From CANJBX01 sp035556735 (lineage in GTDB: Bacteria > Pseudomonadota > Alphaproteobacteria > Rhizobiales > Xanthobacteraceae), in assembly GCA_035556735.1 (NCBI GenBank), contig DATMFF010000002.1:124001-188000 (forward strand): a DNA stretch of 64,000 bases. Reading direction: 5' to 3'. Under the pieces are notes generated by a model. That model did no database searches. It was not told where the DNA came from and worked only from the letters and a program-made list of their open reading frames with translations. Positions within the stretch are counted from its first letter, which is position 1, and each line of letters starts with the position of its first letter. Below are positions 1-9,899 of the stretch, in pieces. Made by a program: the position numbers and the translations under genes.

Positions 1-2
1 AC

Positions 3-311
3 GACATCGAGCAGTTGCCATGGATCGGCGAGGTGCCGGTGCTGGGCGCGCTGTTCCGCTCCGCCTCTTATCAGAAGCGCGAGACCGATCTCGCCATCAT
101 CGTGACGCCGCGGCTCGCGCGCCCGATGCGTCCGGGCGATCCGATCCGCACGCCGGTCGACAACTCGGTCGCCGCCAACGACGCCGACCTCTTCCTCGCC
201 GGCAAGGTCGAGGTGCCGCGCAGCGAGCTGCGCCCGGGCATCCCGGAACGGCCCTACGTCGGCCACATCCTCTCGCTGCCCAAGGGGGTCGCCCATGTCT
301 CGATGCGGTAA
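3..311 (+). CDS. cpaC: CpaC, secretin of the Tad/Flp pilus (C-terminal end only)
   Basis: The gene enters from the left edge; only about 102 residues remain. The reading frame starting DIEQLPWIGEVPVLGALFRS is the typical end of a secretin core (IPVLGxLFRS block). It is followed by a short tail that is usual for CpaC/RcpA. Secretins form the outer membrane pore through which the Flp pilus passes. The downstream genes (cpaD-like, cpaE, cpaF, tadB, tadC, tadD) run in the same direction in the canonical Tad order, which supports the call. The N-terminal and pilotin-binding parts lie outside the window. Confidence 0.9.
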   Translation, partial: DIEQLPWIGEVPVLGALFRSASYQKRETDLAIIVTPRLARPMRPGDPIRTPVDNSVAANDADLFLAGKVEVPRSELRPGIPERPYVGHILSLPKGVAHVSMR

Positions 312-351
312 CAAGGCCCGGGAGGCCTGTGTGGGCGCGAAGCGCTCTCAC

Positions 352-789
352 ATGCTCATCCATCCCACGTGGCTGGCGCTGCTGCGCGGCACGCCGCGCG
401 CGCGCGCCGCGCGCGCCACCCTGCTGGCGCTCGCCGGCCTCGGGCTCGCGGGCTGCAACGATATCCACACCAGCTACGGCACCGACATCGGCCGCACCTA
501 TCTCGAACGGCGCGAGACCGTGAGCTTCGGCGCGGGCGATGCGGTCGCCGCCAACAAGGTGCTGCAGATGCAGGACCCCTGGCCGGTCGCCAGCGCCGAC
601 CGCAACCTGACCACGCATGGTCACGTCGCCGCCGGCGCGATCGAGCGCTATCGCACCGGCAGGGTCACGATCCCGGTCGGGATGCGCACGAGCTCCGCCG
701 GCTATCAGCAGCAACAGCAGCAGCAGCAGAACGCGGCTTCGACCCTGTCGGCGGTTCCCGGAACGGCCTCGGCTGCCGCCAAGCCGTAA
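352..789 (+). CDS. cpaD: CpaD-position pilus lipoprotein
   Basis: A 145-residue protein from the ATG at 352; an earlier ATG at 295 would overlap cpaC but places a long tail before the signal peptide. It has a lipoprotein signal with an arginine-rich n-region, a hydrophobic stretch and the lipobox LAGC, so the mature protein should start at Cys35. The middle (DPWPVASADRNLTTHG, then AIERYRTGRV) resembles the end of CpaD-type Tad lipoproteins, but it is shorter than the usual 200 or more residues. An eight-glutamine run (706-729, mostly CAG) precedes a low-complexity tail. Its place between cpaC and cpaE is the main evidence; it probably assists the secretin. Confidence 0.65.
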   Translation: MLIHPTWLALLRGTPRARAARATLLALAGLGLAGCNDIHTSYGTDIGRTYLERRETVSFGAGDAVAANKVLQMQDPWPVASADRNLTTHGHVAAGAIERYRTGRVTIPVGMRTSSAGYQQQQQQQQNAASTLSAVPGTASAAAKP

Positions 790-839
790 ACGAAGCGAGC
801 CCGAGCGATCCGACCAGCCAACGCAGAGTCCTTCAGGCA

Positions 840-2039
840 ATGACCAGCAACCGCGGACCAACGAGCAACAACAAGACGCGGATCGTGGCTCTGGCGGCGG
901 ACGCCGAGTTCGGCGAGGTCGCGCGCGCCGCTTTCGGCGCGGTGCCCGGTGTCGAGCTCCTGGTCCTCGACGGGCGGCTCGCCGAGCACCAGGAGAACCT
1001 GGGCCACGGCGCGAGCCTCATCGTCGCCGACTTCGATCCCGCCGAGGCGCGCGAGATCGCCGCGCTCGCCCGCGTCATGGCCTCGATCGACCAGCGCACG
1101 CCGGTGGTCGCGGTGATGCCCTCGCTCAACCCGGACGCCGCGCGCCAGCTTCTGCAACTGCGCGTCGCCGACTTCCTCATCAAGCCGGTGATCCCGGCCG
1201 ACCTCCTGCGCGCCTGCGTGAGCGCGCTGCAGGCGCCCGCGAGCGCCGAGCGCCACGACGCCCAGATCCTCACGTTCCTGCCCGCCGTGGGCGGCGCCGG
1301 CGTCACGACGGTCGCAATCCAGAGCGCGCTGCTGCTGCGCGAGCTCGGCACCACCTGCCTCGTCGACCTCGATTTCCAGCACGGCGCCTGCGCCGACTAC
1401 CTCGATCTCGAGCCGCGCCTCGACCTGACCGAGGTCGCGCCGCGCCCCGAGCGCCTCGATCGCCAGCTGCTCGAGGTGATGATGAGCTATCACAAGTCCG
1501 GCCTCGCGGTGATCGCCGCGCCCAACCGGCCGGCCGAGATGCGCGTGTTCGATCCCGAGCTGGTCACCCGCCTGCTCGATCTCGTCTCCGCCCATTTCGA
1601 CTGTGTCGTCATCGACATGCCGCGCACCTGGTTCGCCTGGACCGACAGCGTGCTGCTCGGCTCCAACAAGGTGTTCATCGTCTCGGAGATGACCGTTCCG
1701 TCGGTCAAGCAGGCGCGGCAGCTCGCGGGCGCCATCCGCGAGCGGCTGGGCGAGAGTCCGCACCCGCGGGTCATCGTCAACCGTTTCGAGCAGCGCATGT
1801 TCGGCGCCTCGCTCCGGCGCGGCGACATCGAGCAGGCGCTCGGCGCGGAGCTGGCCGGCGTGCTGCCCAACGATTACGCGCTGGTGCGCGAGGCCATCGA
1901 CCGGGGCGTGCCGCTGTCGGACGTGAAGGCCAAGAACAAGATCACCGCCGCGCTCAAGAAGCTGGTGCTGCCCCCGCCGGCGCGGGCCGCGGCGCGCGAG
2001 GGCGGCCTGTCGCGCCTCTCGCTGTCCTGGGCGAAATAG
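840..2039 (+). CDS. cpaE: CpaE, Tad pilus assembly/localisation MinD-like ATPase
   Basis: 399 residues from the ATG at 840; the frame is open much further upstream but that part overlaps the cpaD-like gene and is not protein-like. Residues 12-130 form a receiver-like domain. From about 147 there is a ParA/MinD fold with the degenerate P-loop GGAGVTT (151-157), which lacks the usual lysine, followed by LVDLDFQHG. This degenerate loop is common in CpaE/TadZ. These proteins place the Tad machine at the pole and recruit CpaF. It sits 50 bp after cpaD and 9 bp before cpaF, so is clearly in the operon. Confidence 0.9.
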   Translation: MTSNRGPTSNNKTRIVALAADAEFGEVARAAFGAVPGVELLVLDGRLAEHQENLGHGASLIVADFDPAEAREIAALARVMASIDQRTPVVAVMPSLNPDAARQLLQLRVADFLIKPVIPADLLRACVSALQAPASAERHDAQILTFLPAVGGAGVTTVAIQSALLLRELGTTCLVDLDFQHGACADYLDLEPRLDLTEVAPRPERLDRQLLEVMMSYHKSGLAVIAAPNRPAEMRVFDPELVTRLLDLVSAHFDCVVIDMPRTWFAWTDSVLLGSNKVFIVSEMTVPSVKQARQLAGAIRERLGESPHPRVIVNRFEQRMFGASLRRGDIEQALGAELAGVLPNDYALVREAIDRGVPLSDVKAKNKITAALKKLVLPPPARAAAREGGLSRLSLSWAK

Positions 2040-2048
2040 GCGGCGGAC

Positions 2049-3491
<1,443 letters not shown>

Positions 3492-3526
3492 GCGCGGAGG
3501 GCCGATCGTGATCCGTTCCGCAATCC

Positions 3527-3616
3527 GTCATTGCGAGGAGCGAAGCGACGAAGCAATCCAGAACGGCGATTCGGATCTGGATTGCTTCGTCGCGCTGCGC
3601 GCTCCTCGCAATGACG
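3527..3616. repeat. Palindromic interspersed repeat (REP-like), copy 1
   Basis: A 90-bp unit begins with CGTCATTGCGAGGAGCG and ends with its reverse complement CGCTCCTCGCAATGACG, with internal arms around GCAATCCAG/CTGGATTGC. It can fold into one long hairpin. A second copy is at 8681-8778. It lies between cpaF and tadB, splitting the pilus operon. Immediately after it (about 3640-3690) is another short pyrimidine/purine inverted run (CCCTCCCCC / GGGGGAGGG) of the same intergenic-repeat character. Confidence 0.85.
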
Positions 3617-3734
3617 CGGCCGAGCGCCGCCCCATCGTTCCCTCCCCCCTTGTGGGGGAGGGACAGGGAGGGGGGTGGCTACGCGCACAAACGCCGACGG
3701 CCGGAACAGGCCGGGCCGCGGCTCCGGGGTTGCC

Positions 3735-4712
3735 ATGACCCTCCCCGAGGTCGACGTCACCCCGCTCGTGCTGTTCTGCCTGCTGGTCGCCGGGGCGGCC
3801 GTGCTCGCGCTCGAGGCGATGTACCTGCTGTTCTATTCCACGGCGACCTATCGCAAGCGCATCAACCGCCGCCTCGAATTGCTCAACGACGGCACCAGCC
3901 GCGCCAACGTGCTGGTGCAGCTGCGGCGCGAGCGCGGCCTCACCAACGACGGCGAGTTCTCGTTCGACATCCAGGCCCTCAACCAGCTCGTCATGCAGTC
4001 GGGCCTGTCCATCGGCATCGGCAAGGCCGCGAGCTTCGCCGCCTTCGGCATGCTGGTGATCTTCGCCTTCGTCGCCAACTGGCGCGACAGCCTGGTCGAG
4101 GCCGCCATCGTCTCGCTGGTGGCCGGCATCGGCCTGCCGTATCTCGTGCTGCGCGTCATGCGCGCGCGCCGGCTCAAGAGGTTCAGCGTGCAGTTCCCCG
4201 ACGCCATCGACGTGATCGTGCGCTCGCTGCGCGCGGGCCATCCCGTGCCGGTCGCGCTCGCCATGGTCTCGCGCGAGTTCCCCGATCCGGTCGGCAGCGA
4301 GTTCGGCATCGTCGCCGACGAGATCACCTACGGCGCCGACGTCGAGACCGCCATCCGCAACCTGCACTACCGCGTCGGCCAGGACGACCTGCCGCTGTTC
4401 GTCACCGCCGTCTCGATCCAGGGCTCGACCGGCGGCAACCTCTCCGAAATCCTCGAGAACCTGTCCTCCGTCATCCGCCAGCGCTTCAAGCTGCGCCGCA
4501 AGGTCAAGGCCATGGCCTCGGAGGCGCGCTTCTCGGCGATGATCCTCTCCGCGCTGCCGATCGGCATGTTCTTCGTGGTGCAGTTCGTCTCGCCCGACTT
4601 CTACGGCAGCGTCTGGCAGTACGACCTCACGCACTACATCCTCTATGCCGCGGCCGGCTGGATGGTGCTGGGCAATCTGCTCATGTACCGCATGGTCAAC
4701 TTCAAGATCTGA
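3735..4712 (+). CDS. tadB: TadB/CpaG, Tad pilus inner membrane platform protein
   Basis: 325 residues from the ATG at 3735. The frame is open to 3675, but the extra N-terminus is encoded by the repeat-rich spacer and is unlikely. There is an N-terminal membrane helix (LVLFCLLVAGAAVLALEAMY), a helical pair around 115-160, then the T2SF/GspF domain (FPDAIDVIVRSLRAGHPV, later STGGNLSEILENLSSVIR), and two C-terminal membrane helices. TadB and TadC form the inner-membrane platform on which CpaF acts. It is followed 32 bp later by tadC. Confidence 0.92.
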   Translation: MTLPEVDVTPLVLFCLLVAGAAVLALEAMYLLFYSTATYRKRINRRLELLNDGTSRANVLVQLRRERGLTNDGEFSFDIQALNQLVMQSGLSIGIGKAASFAAFGMLVIFAFVANWRDSLVEAAIVSLVAGIGLPYLVLRVMRARRLKRFSVQFPDAIDVIVRSLRAGHPVPVALAMVSREFPDPVGSEFGIVADEITYGADVETAIRNLHYRVGQDDLPLFVTAVSIQGSTGGNLSEILENLSSVIRQRFKLRRKVKAMASEARFSAMILSALPIGMFFVVQFVSPDFYGSVWQYDLTHYILYAAAGWMVLGNLLMYRMVNFKI

Positions 4713-4744
4713 CGATGCGCACGAGTGCGGGAGCGGCCTGAGCC

Positions 4745-5707
4745 ATGTGGGATCTCGTCATCGAACATTTCCTGCGCGAGGAGGGCGACGTCAGCGTCGT
4801 CTTCGCCGGCTCGGTGTTCCTCGCCGCCGCCGCGCTCGCCTACGGGCTGATGGCGCTGGTGCGCACCCGCACGGCGGTCAAGCGCAGGGCGGCCGGCATC
4901 GGCGTCGTCGAGGAGGCGCAGGGCGCGACGGCGCTGGCGCAGTCCGGCCTCAAGGCCATGCAGCGGCTCATCGACTACACCACCAGGCACTACGCCTCGA
5001 TGGACGGCGACAACATGAAGGTGCTGCGCCAGCGCCTCGTCCAGGCCGGCATCTTCGATCCGCGCGCCGTCGGATTCTTCTTCCTCATCCGCGCCGTGCT
5101 GGCGGTGGTGCTCGCCGTGCTGGTGCTGCTGGTGCTGCCGCTCGTCTCGACGCGCCTTGCCGACTATCTCTACGTCTTTCTCGTGTGCGGCGGCCTTGCC
5201 GGCTATCTCCTGCCCAGCCTCATGCTCGACAAGCTGATCGCGGCGCGGCGCGTGGAGTATCGCGCCGGCTTTCCCGATTTCATGGACCTGCTGGTGGTCT
5301 GCGCCGGCGCCGGCGTGTCGCTCGAAGCCGCGCTCGAGCGCGTCTCGCGCGAGCTGGGCGAGTGCTATCCCGCGCTCTCCGCCAACATCCACCTCACAAA
5401 CCTCGAGATCCGCGCCGGCCACACGCTCACCCAGGCGCTGGAGCACTTCGGAGAGCGCCTCGGCCTCGACGAGGTGCGCTCCTTCGCGACGCTGATCCAG
5501 CAGTCGGACGAGCTCGGCTCCTCGATCACCGATGCGCTGCGCGTCTATTCCGAGGAGATGCGCGACAAGCGCCTCTCCGCCGCCGAGGAGAAGGCCTACA
5601 GCCTGCCCGCCAAGCTGTCGGTGCCGCTGATGATCTGCGTGTTCCCGGTGCTGTTCATCGTCATCCTCACGCCGGTCATCGTGCGCTACGCCGTCGGCGG
5701 GTTCTGA
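4745..5707 (+). CDS. tadC: TadC/CpaH, Tad pilus inner membrane platform protein
   Basis: 320 residues with an N-terminal membrane helix, a hydrophobic pair around residues 115-165 (LIRAVLAVVLAVLVLLVLPL), a T2SF domain (FPDFMDLLVVCAGAGVSLEAALERV, then LIQQSDELGSSITDALRVYSEEMR) and a final membrane segment (LMICVFPVLFIVILTPVIV). It is the paralogue and partner of TadB. Order and spacing match other Hyphomicrobiales Tad loci. Confidence 0.92.
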   Translation: MWDLVIEHFLREEGDVSVVFAGSVFLAAAALAYGLMALVRTRTAVKRRAAGIGVVEEAQGATALAQSGLKAMQRLIDYTTRHYASMDGDNMKVLRQRLVQAGIFDPRAVGFFFLIRAVLAVVLAVLVLLVLPLVSTRLADYLYVFLVCGGLAGYLLPSLMLDKLIAARRVEYRAGFPDFMDLLVVCAGAGVSLEAALERVSRELGECYPALSANIHLTNLEIRAGHTLTQALEHFGERLGLDEVRSFATLIQQSDELGSSITDALRVYSEEMRDKRLSAAEEKAYSLPAKLSVPLMICVFPVLFIVILTPVIVRYAVGGF

Positions 5708-5853
5708 CGGCGGTTCATCGCGCGGTGCGCGCCGAGCGTGCGCGCCACAACCATTGCGCGGCATCACCGAACTTTAAGACTCTGCGCCTACGTTAACGCT
5801 CTGTTCAGCGTCCGAGACCGGCCCTCGGAACAGAAAGTTCCCTGAGCGAGCGT

Positions 5854-6507
5854 ATGCGTATCCGTCTGCAAGGCTTGGTCTCGTTCCGCGTGCCGCGCTT
5901 TTGTGCGCGCGTGCGCGCGCCGCTCGCAGCGCTCGCCTGCGTGCTCCTGCTTGCCGCCTGCCAGACCGCCTCGTTCGATCTCGCCGGCGCCTTCAGGCCC
6001 GCGACGACCGACGATCCGCAGGCCACCGGCTCGGTCGCGGGCGAGCCCGTGCCTGCCGCCGGCGGGGTCGCGACGCCGGCCGAGCCGCACCTCACCGACC
6101 TGCAGCCGCCGTCGAAGTCGCTGCTCGGCGCCGACCCTTACGACGATCTCGCCAAGGGCAAGCGCGCCTATGCCGACGGCAACTATGGTCTGGCCGAGCA
6201 GTATTTCCGCCGCGCCACCGAGGCGAGCGTCAACGACGCCGAGGCCTGGCTCGGGCTCGCGGCCGCCTACGATCGCCTCAAGCGTTTCGATCTCGCCGAC
6301 CGCGCCTATAAGAACGTGCTGCGTCTCACCGGCCCGACGCCCGAGGTGCTCAACAACATCGGCTACTCGATGATCCTGCGCGGTGATTACGCCACTGCGC
6401 GCGTCAAGCTCGCCGAAGCGCGGGCCAAGGATCCGCAGAACCCCTACGTCGCCGCCAACATCGCCGTGCTCGAGCAGGCGATCGCCAAGCGCAAGAGCGT
6501 GCGCTAA
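5854..6507 (+). CDS. tadD: TadD-like TPR lipoprotein of the pilus locus
   Basis: 217 residues. A lipoprotein signal ends in LLLAAC (Cys36). A proline/alanine-rich linker is followed by TPR repeats from about residue 95 to 205 (DLAKGKRAYADGNYGLAEQYF, AWLGLAAAYDRLKRFDLADRAY, VLNNIGYSMILRGDYATARV). TadD is a periplasmic-face lipoprotein needed for secretin assembly or stability. It is 146 bp from tadC, so it may have its own promoter. It is the last pilus gene seen here. Confidence 0.88.
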   Translation: MRIRLQGLVSFRVPRFCARVRAPLAALACVLLLAACQTASFDLAGAFRPATTDDPQATGSVAGEPVPAAGGVATPAEPHLTDLQPPSKSLLGADPYDDLAKGKRAYADGNYGLAEQYFRRATEASVNDAEAWLGLAAAYDRLKRFDLADRAYKNVLRLTGPTPEVLNNIGYSMILRGDYATARVKLAEARAKDPQNPYVAANIAVLEQAIAKRKSVR

Positions 6508-6652
6508 AGCATGATCCCGAAAAGTGGGAACCGGTTTTCGGATCAGATCATGCTCGAAAGACCATGATCCCGAAAAGCTTGCCCCCGGACTTGATCCGGG
6601 GGTGGGAACCGGTTTTCGGATCAGATCATGCTCGAAAGACCATGATCCCGAG
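6508..6652. repeat. Tandem pair of a dispersed palindromic repeat
   Basis: The unit CATGATCCCGAAAAG ... GGGAACCGGTTTTCGGATCAGATCATG occurs twice in a row after tadD. The second copy carries an extra GC-rich stretch (about 6579-6604) that is itself a hairpin, CCCCCGGACTTGATCCGGGGG. ATGATC/GATCAT arms make the whole tract self-complementary. This is a type of intergenic repeat I recognise from rhizobial genomes; function unknown, possibly transcript-end structure for the converging genes tadD and the DUF4142 gene. Confidence 0.85.
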
Positions 6653-6672
6653 CCGTCGATCCTGATTGTCCG

Positions 6673-7209
6673 CTAGCGGGCCTCGTTCCCCTGCGCGGCC
6701 GCACGCGCGGCGGTGGCCTGCCGCTCCAGCGTCTGCGCGTCCGCCAGGTGCTTGCGCAGCACCGGCAGCGTGTCGTTGACGTAGCCCATCAGCCGGTCGT
6801 CCTTGCGCTTCGCTTCCTTCTGGAAATCCGCGATGTCCTCCTTGTGGTCCTTGACCATGTACTTCGCGAACTCGCGGTCGAACTTCGTCCCCGAGAATTT
6901 GGAGATGCGGTTGTAGGCCGCGCGCTGCGCCTTGCTCGGCTCGGTCGGCGGCTTGACGCCGAGCTGCTGCGCCAGCGCGACCGCCTTGGCGTTGGCGGCG
7001 GTGTGATTCTGCTCCAGCTCGCGGCCATAGGCGCGGGTCTCCTCGCTCGCGCCCTTCTGCTGCGCGAGCTTGCCCATCCGCATTTCGGACAGGTTGCCTT
7101 CGATCGCCGTCTTGATGAACTGCTGGCTGGCCTTGCTCTGGGCCAGCGCCGGCATGGCGGCTAAGAGCGCGGCCGCCAGCGCGATGCCGGACAGGATGAT
7201 CTTGCGCAT
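6673..7209 (-). CDS. DUF4142 secreted ferritin-like protein
   Basis: 178 residues from the ATG at 7209; the frame extends further upstream but the signal peptide MRKIILSGIALAAALLAAMPALAQ marks this start. The mature part is helical with the DUF4142 pattern: FIKTAIEGNLSEMRMGKLAQQKG, then YGRELEQNHTAANAKAVALA, then FDREFAKYMVKDHKEDIADFQ. Members are periplasmic four-helix proteins, often multiplied in rhizobia, of unproven function. The gene converges with tadD across the repeat pair. Confidence 0.88.
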   Translation of the reverse strand: MRKIILSGIALAAALLAAMPALAQSKASQQFIKTAIEGNLSEMRMGKLAQQKGASEETRAYGRELEQNHTAANAKAVALAQQLGVKPPTEPSKAQRAAYNRISKFSGTKFDREFAKYMVKDHKEDIADFQKEAKRKDDRLMGYVNDTLPVLRKHLADAQTLERQATAARAAAQGNEAR

Positions 7210-7501
7210 GGTGCGTCCTCGACGTTGCGGCCCCGAGCCTTGGCTGATGCGCCAACGGCTGCCGGGCGGCGCGGTTCCGGCTGGTGCCCGCGACGCGCCG
7301 GCGCACGCGCCGCGGCGCGCCGCCGCAGCGCCTTGCCTTGCCGTGCGCAGCCCCTCGGAATCGCTTGCAAAAATCGCCCGGCCGCATGGCAGCCCGAAAC
7401 ATTTCGCAGCAGACATTCACGCGCATTTGCCGCACAAACTCTCCCGAACAACGCCGCCCGCAGCGGCGGACCGGAAACGCATCACCCAAGGACCAGAGCA
7501 C

Positions 7502-8662
7502 GTGCACGTCATCATCATCGGAGGGGGCATCGGCGGGCTGTTCGCCGCCAACGCGCTGATCGCGCAGGGGCTGCGCGTCTCGGTCTACGAGCAGGCGCCC
7601 GCGCTCGGCGAGGTCGGCGCCGGCGTCATCGTCACGCCCAACAGCGCGCGCCATCTCGCCCGCATCGGGCTCGGCCCCGCGCTCGAGCGCTACGGCGCGC
7701 CGGTCGGCTCCGCCTCGCGCTACTTCCGCCAGGACGGCAGCGAGATCGCCTCCGTGCAGGTCACCGACAGCGCCGGCACGCCCGTGCGCGGCATGCACCG
7801 CGCCGACTTCGTCAACTTCCTCGCCGCCGCGCTGCCCGCGGGCGTCGTCCACACCGGCCATCGCGCCAAGGGCTTTTCGCAGGAGGGCGACGTCGTGCGC
7901 GTCGCCTTCGAGAACGGCGCGGTGGCGGAAGGCGACGTCGCGGTCGGCGCCGACGGCATCCATTCGGTGCTGCGGCCGTTCGCGGTGCCGCCCTCGACAC
8001 CGGTGTTCTCCGGCTCGGTCGCCTACCGCGGGCTGGTGCCGCATGCCGCCATCCCGCGATGGCCGACGGACGCCTGGCAGATGTGGCTCGGCCACGGCAA
8101 GCACTTCCTCGTCTTCCCGGTGCGTGCGGGCGAGCTCGTCAACTACGTCGGTTTCGTGCCGGCCGACGCGCAGATGAAGGAATCCTGGACCGCCGCGGGC
8201 GATCCCGACGCGCTGCGCGCCGAGTTCGCCGGCTGGGACCCGCGCATCGAGGACCTGCTGCGCCAGGTCAAGCAGACGTTCCGCTGGGCGCTCTACGACC
8301 GCGATCCCTCGCCGAACTGGACCAAGGGCCGCCTCACGCTGCTCGGCGACGCCGCCCATCCGATGCTCCCGCACCTCGGCCAGGGCGCCAACCAGGCGAT
8401 CGAGGACGGCATGGCGCTCGCCACCATTCTCGCGCGCGCCGACGTCAAGTCGGCGCCGGCCGCGCTCCAAGCCTACGAGAAGCTGCGCCGCGAGCGCGTG
8501 GCGCAGGTGCAGCTCGGCGCGCGCCAGAACGGCCTGCGTTACGATTCCGCCTACAAGGATCTCGCCACCCGCGACGCCGAGATCGCGGCGCACGCCGCCT
8601 TCCGCCGCACGCTCTACGATCACGACGTGCTCGCGGACGCCGAACGCGTGGCCGTGGGCTGA
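7502..8662 (+). CDS. FAD-dependent aromatic-ring monooxygenase (salicylate hydroxylase-like)
   Basis: 386 residues from the GTG at 7502, giving an N-terminus that starts at the FAD-binding fold: VIIIGGGIGGLFAANAL (GxGxxG). The second FAD motif is GDAAHPMLPHLGQGANQAIEDG near residues 280-300, and DG in VGADGIHS is the middle motif of class A flavin monooxygenases. The substrate cannot be told; the family covers salicylate, 3-hydroxybenzoate and 6-hydroxynicotinate hydroxylases. It stands alone, divergent from the DUF4142 gene, with no aromatic-pathway neighbours. Confidence 0.85.
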   Translation: MHVIIIGGGIGGLFAANALIAQGLRVSVYEQAPALGEVGAGVIVTPNSARHLARIGLGPALERYGAPVGSASRYFRQDGSEIASVQVTDSAGTPVRGMHRADFVNFLAAALPAGVVHTGHRAKGFSQEGDVVRVAFENGAVAEGDVAVGADGIHSVLRPFAVPPSTPVFSGSVAYRGLVPHAAIPRWPTDAWQMWLGHGKHFLVFPVRAGELVNYVGFVPADAQMKESWTAAGDPDALRAEFAGWDPRIEDLLRQVKQTFRWALYDRDPSPNWTKGRLTLLGDAAHPMLPHLGQGANQAIEDGMALATILARADVKSAPAALQAYEKLRRERVAQVQLGARQNGLRYDSAYKDLATRDAEIAAHAAFRRTLYDHDVLADAERVAVG

Positions 8663-8680
8663 GGCCGCCGCGCGCTCTCC

Positions 8681-8778
8681 CGTCATTGCGCGGAGCGCGC
8701 AGCGCGACGACGCAATCCAGCGCTGACCAACCGCCCTTGGATTGCTTCGTCGGCCCTGCGGGCCTTCTCGCAATGACG
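8681..8778. repeat. Palindromic interspersed repeat (REP-like), copy 2
   Basis: This 98-bp unit shares the outer arms CGTCATTGCG.. / ..CGCAATGACG and inner arms GCAATCCA/TGGATTGC with the copy at 3527-3616; the loop differs. It lies between two converging genes (the FAD monooxygenase and the DUF4344 peptidase), a position where a hairpin could end transcription from both sides. Confidence 0.85.
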
Positions 8779-8831
8779 CTCTGCGCGCCGCCCGCGGGCG
8801 TCAGGACGCATGCGGCGGCCGACAGCTCGTC

Positions 8832-9821
8832 TCACCGGCGGTAGTACGGCGTCGATCCCTGCGGCTTCTTGATGAAGCTCGGGGCCGTGCTCGCGCGCGG
8901 CTCCATCTCCCTGTACCAGTCGACGCTCAGGACTTCCGTCATCATCTGCGGATCGAGCTTGGGCTGGATCAGGTTGCGGAACGCGTAGTTGATCTCCTCG
9001 AACTCGATCTTGCAGCCGCGCGCGCGGTCGGCGGGCAGGTAGCCCTGTTGCACCACGTAGCCGAACTGCTGCGGGTCGGCGCCATAGGCGATGCACAGGA
9101 GGTTGTAGAAGCGCGCGAGCGGCGCGCTGTGCACGTCCGCGAAGGCGGTGACGTTGGTGGTGATCTTCGGCGCGTCGAAGTAGCGCGCGTAGGTGTAGGC
9201 GGCGCCGCCGATCAGCCGCCGCGCCTCGGTCTTGCCGACGAGCAGCATCATGTAGGCGGAGAACTGGTCCGCGGCGTCCTCCGGGCGGCCGAACAGCGGC
9301 ACGTTCATGAGGTCGAACACCGCGTGCCCCATCTCGTGCGCCATGGTGTAGATGAATGGGCCGACCATCGCGTCCTCGGGCGTCACGCCCGCGCGCGTCG
9401 TCTCCTTCGGCACGTTCCGCAGGATGTCCGCGAGGATGTACTCGTAGCAGACGGTGACATCCGGCCGCTGGTACCAGGCGTTCTCGAGGCCGTCGCAGCT
9501 CTTGGCGCGCAGCGTCACGTCGATCGGGAACTTGAACGGCTTGAAGATGCGCTGGATCTTCTCCAGGCACCCGTTGGTCGTCATCAGCTTGTAGACCGAG
9601 GCGAGCACGTCGGTCTTGGGCGCCCCGTATTCATAGACCACGCGGTTGGCGTGTTCTTCCGGCTCGTCGGTGGCCTGCGTCGGCTGCGCCGCGAGCGGCG
9701 CCGGTTCTGCGGTCAGCACGAGCATGCCGAGCCCGGCGAGCGCCAGCGCGAGCAGCGCCGCGGCGCCGATGCGCGTGGCCGGAGCGCGCGGGCGCTGATC
9801 CTGATGGGAACCTGACGTCAT
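8832..9821 (-). CDS. DUF4344 putative secreted metallopeptidase
   Basis: 329 residues. The N-terminal 45 residues include a hydrophobic segment (GAAALLALALAGLGMLVL) ending in AQP, a signal peptide or anchor. The core carries the zinc motif HEMGH (in FIYTMAHEMGHAVFDLMNVP), followed by GRPEDAADQFSAYMML, where the downstream Glu/Asp would be the third ligand. This arrangement is characteristic of the DUF4344 peptidase-like family. The substrate is unknown. The gene is separated by 78 bp from the upstream repeat-protein gene, which runs the same way. Confidence 0.82.
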   Translation of the reverse strand: MTSGSHQDQRPRAPATRIGAAALLALALAGLGMLVLTAEPAPLAAQPTQATDEPEEHANRVVYEYGAPKTDVLASVYKLMTTNGCLEKIQRIFKPFKFPIDVTLRAKSCDGLENAWYQRPDVTVCYEYILADILRNVPKETTRAGVTPEDAMVGPFIYTMAHEMGHAVFDLMNVPLFGRPEDAADQFSAYMMLLVGKTEARRLIGGAAYTYARYFDAPKITTNVTAFADVHSAPLARFYNLLCIAYGADPQQFGYVVQQGYLPADRARGCKIEFEEINYAFRNLIQPKLDPQMMTEVLSVDWYREMEPRASTAPSFIKKPQGSTPYYRR

Positions 9822-9899
9822 GGCGGCCTCCTCGCCGGTTTGCGTCTGGGACGGGCCGGAGCCGCGGCGGCGGCTCCGGATCGCTCGCGGTCGCCGCGA

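Noticed and set aside
3508..3738. Short plus-strand frame between cpaF and tadB
   Set aside because: Made entirely of the palindromic repeat.
6626..8773. Leftward 715-codon frame across the FAD monooxygenase
   Set aside because: Shadow of the plus-strand gene and of the DUF4142 gene; no domain pattern.
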